The position numbers and the translations under genes were made by a program. The notes below the pieces were generated by a model. The model saw only the letters and a program-made list of their open reading frames with translations. It made no database searches and was not told the DNA's origin. Of a stretch of DNA of 5,461 bases, positions 5,367-5,461 are shown in pieces (the first letter of the stretch is position 1; each line of letters opens with the position of its first letter). This DNA comes from JBFEUI01 sp041547565 (lineage in GTDB: Bacteria > Pseudomonadota > Gammaproteobacteria > Thiohalomonadales > Thiohalomonadaceae), in NCBI GenBank assembly GCA_041547565.1, contig JBFEUI010000138.1, positions 1 through 5,461 of the forward strand, written 5' to 3'.

Positions 5367-5461
5367 GTGAAGAGTGAAGAGTGAAGTGTGAGGAGTGAAG
5401 CGAGGTTGACAGTAAACCTTTGCTGCCAACAATCTTGTTCACCCTTCACCCTTCACCCTTC
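5367..5461. repeat. Inverted heptad repeat array C downstream of rho (continues past window)
   Basis: Starting 3 bp after the rho stop there are five 7-bp units, GTGAAGA, GTGAAGA, GTGAAGT, GTGAGGA and GTGAAGC (5367-5401). A 36-bp spacer follows, with a small AGGTT/AACCT hairpin (5403-5407 with 5415-5419). Then come three TTCACCC units (5438-5458) and a fourth cut by the window edge. The right arm is the complement of GTGAAGG-type units, so the two arms pair at six of seven positions per unit. The layout matches arrays A and B. No canonical rho terminator is visible, and this structure is the only candidate in view for ending the rho transcript. Confidence 0.75.

Noticed and set aside
5367..5461. 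CRISPR array
   Set aside because: Units are 7 bp in direct contact with no spacers between them, and no cas genes are in view.

Overview
This is a core-genome window from a bacterium that is almost certainly a gammaproteobacterium. The trxA-rho pair with a divergent rhlB in front of it is the same arrangement as in Escherichia coli. The proteins (RhlB, TrxA, Rho, NudE, YrfG, CysQ) align closely, from memory, with their enterobacterial and pseudomonad counterparts. Codon third positions are GC-rich. The intergenic heptad repeats remind me of sulfur-oxidizing or Chromatiales-like genomes, but that is an impression and not a demonstrated assignment.

Layout. Positions 1-751 (minus) hold nudE followed by the first 71 codons of cysQ; the two overlap by 8 bp and the window edge cuts cysQ. 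Positions 752-897 are a divergent intergenic region with a small inverted repeat array (A). Positions 898-1569 (plus) hold the GMP/IMP nucleotidase gene yrfG. Positions 1570-1672 are a short convergent gap with a second array (B). Positions 1673-3407 (minus) are an rhlB-ykgJ-like two-gene unit separated by 10 bp. Positions 3408-3560 are the rhlB/trxA divergent promoter region. Positions 3561-3887 (plus) are trxA with a TTG start. Positions 3888-4106 are a structured rho leader. Positions 4107-5363 are rho. Positions 5364-5461 hold a third array (C), which runs off the end of the window.

Functionally the left part groups three small nucleotide-clearing hydrolases: NudE on ADP-ribose-type dinucleotides, CysQ on 3'-phosphoadenosine 5'-phosphate, and YrfG on GMP/IMP. 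The right part is RNA metabolism and redox: the degradosome-type helicase RhlB with a cysteine-cluster protein, thioredoxin, and transcription termination factor Rho.

No gap is longer than 300 bp, and I see no tRNA, rRNA, insertion sequence, CRISPR array or exotic multi-gene system. The most interesting signal is in the gaps. Three of the five intergenic spaces carry 7-bp (partly 8-bp) tandem units built around an AAG core, arranged as a purine-rich left arm and a pyrimidine-rich right arm. They look like diverged copies of one dispersed repeat family. A second point of interest is the rho leader, which has two perfect hairpins without U-tracts followed by a C-containing, G-depleted stretch just before the rho start, a layout that would suit autoregulation by Rho.
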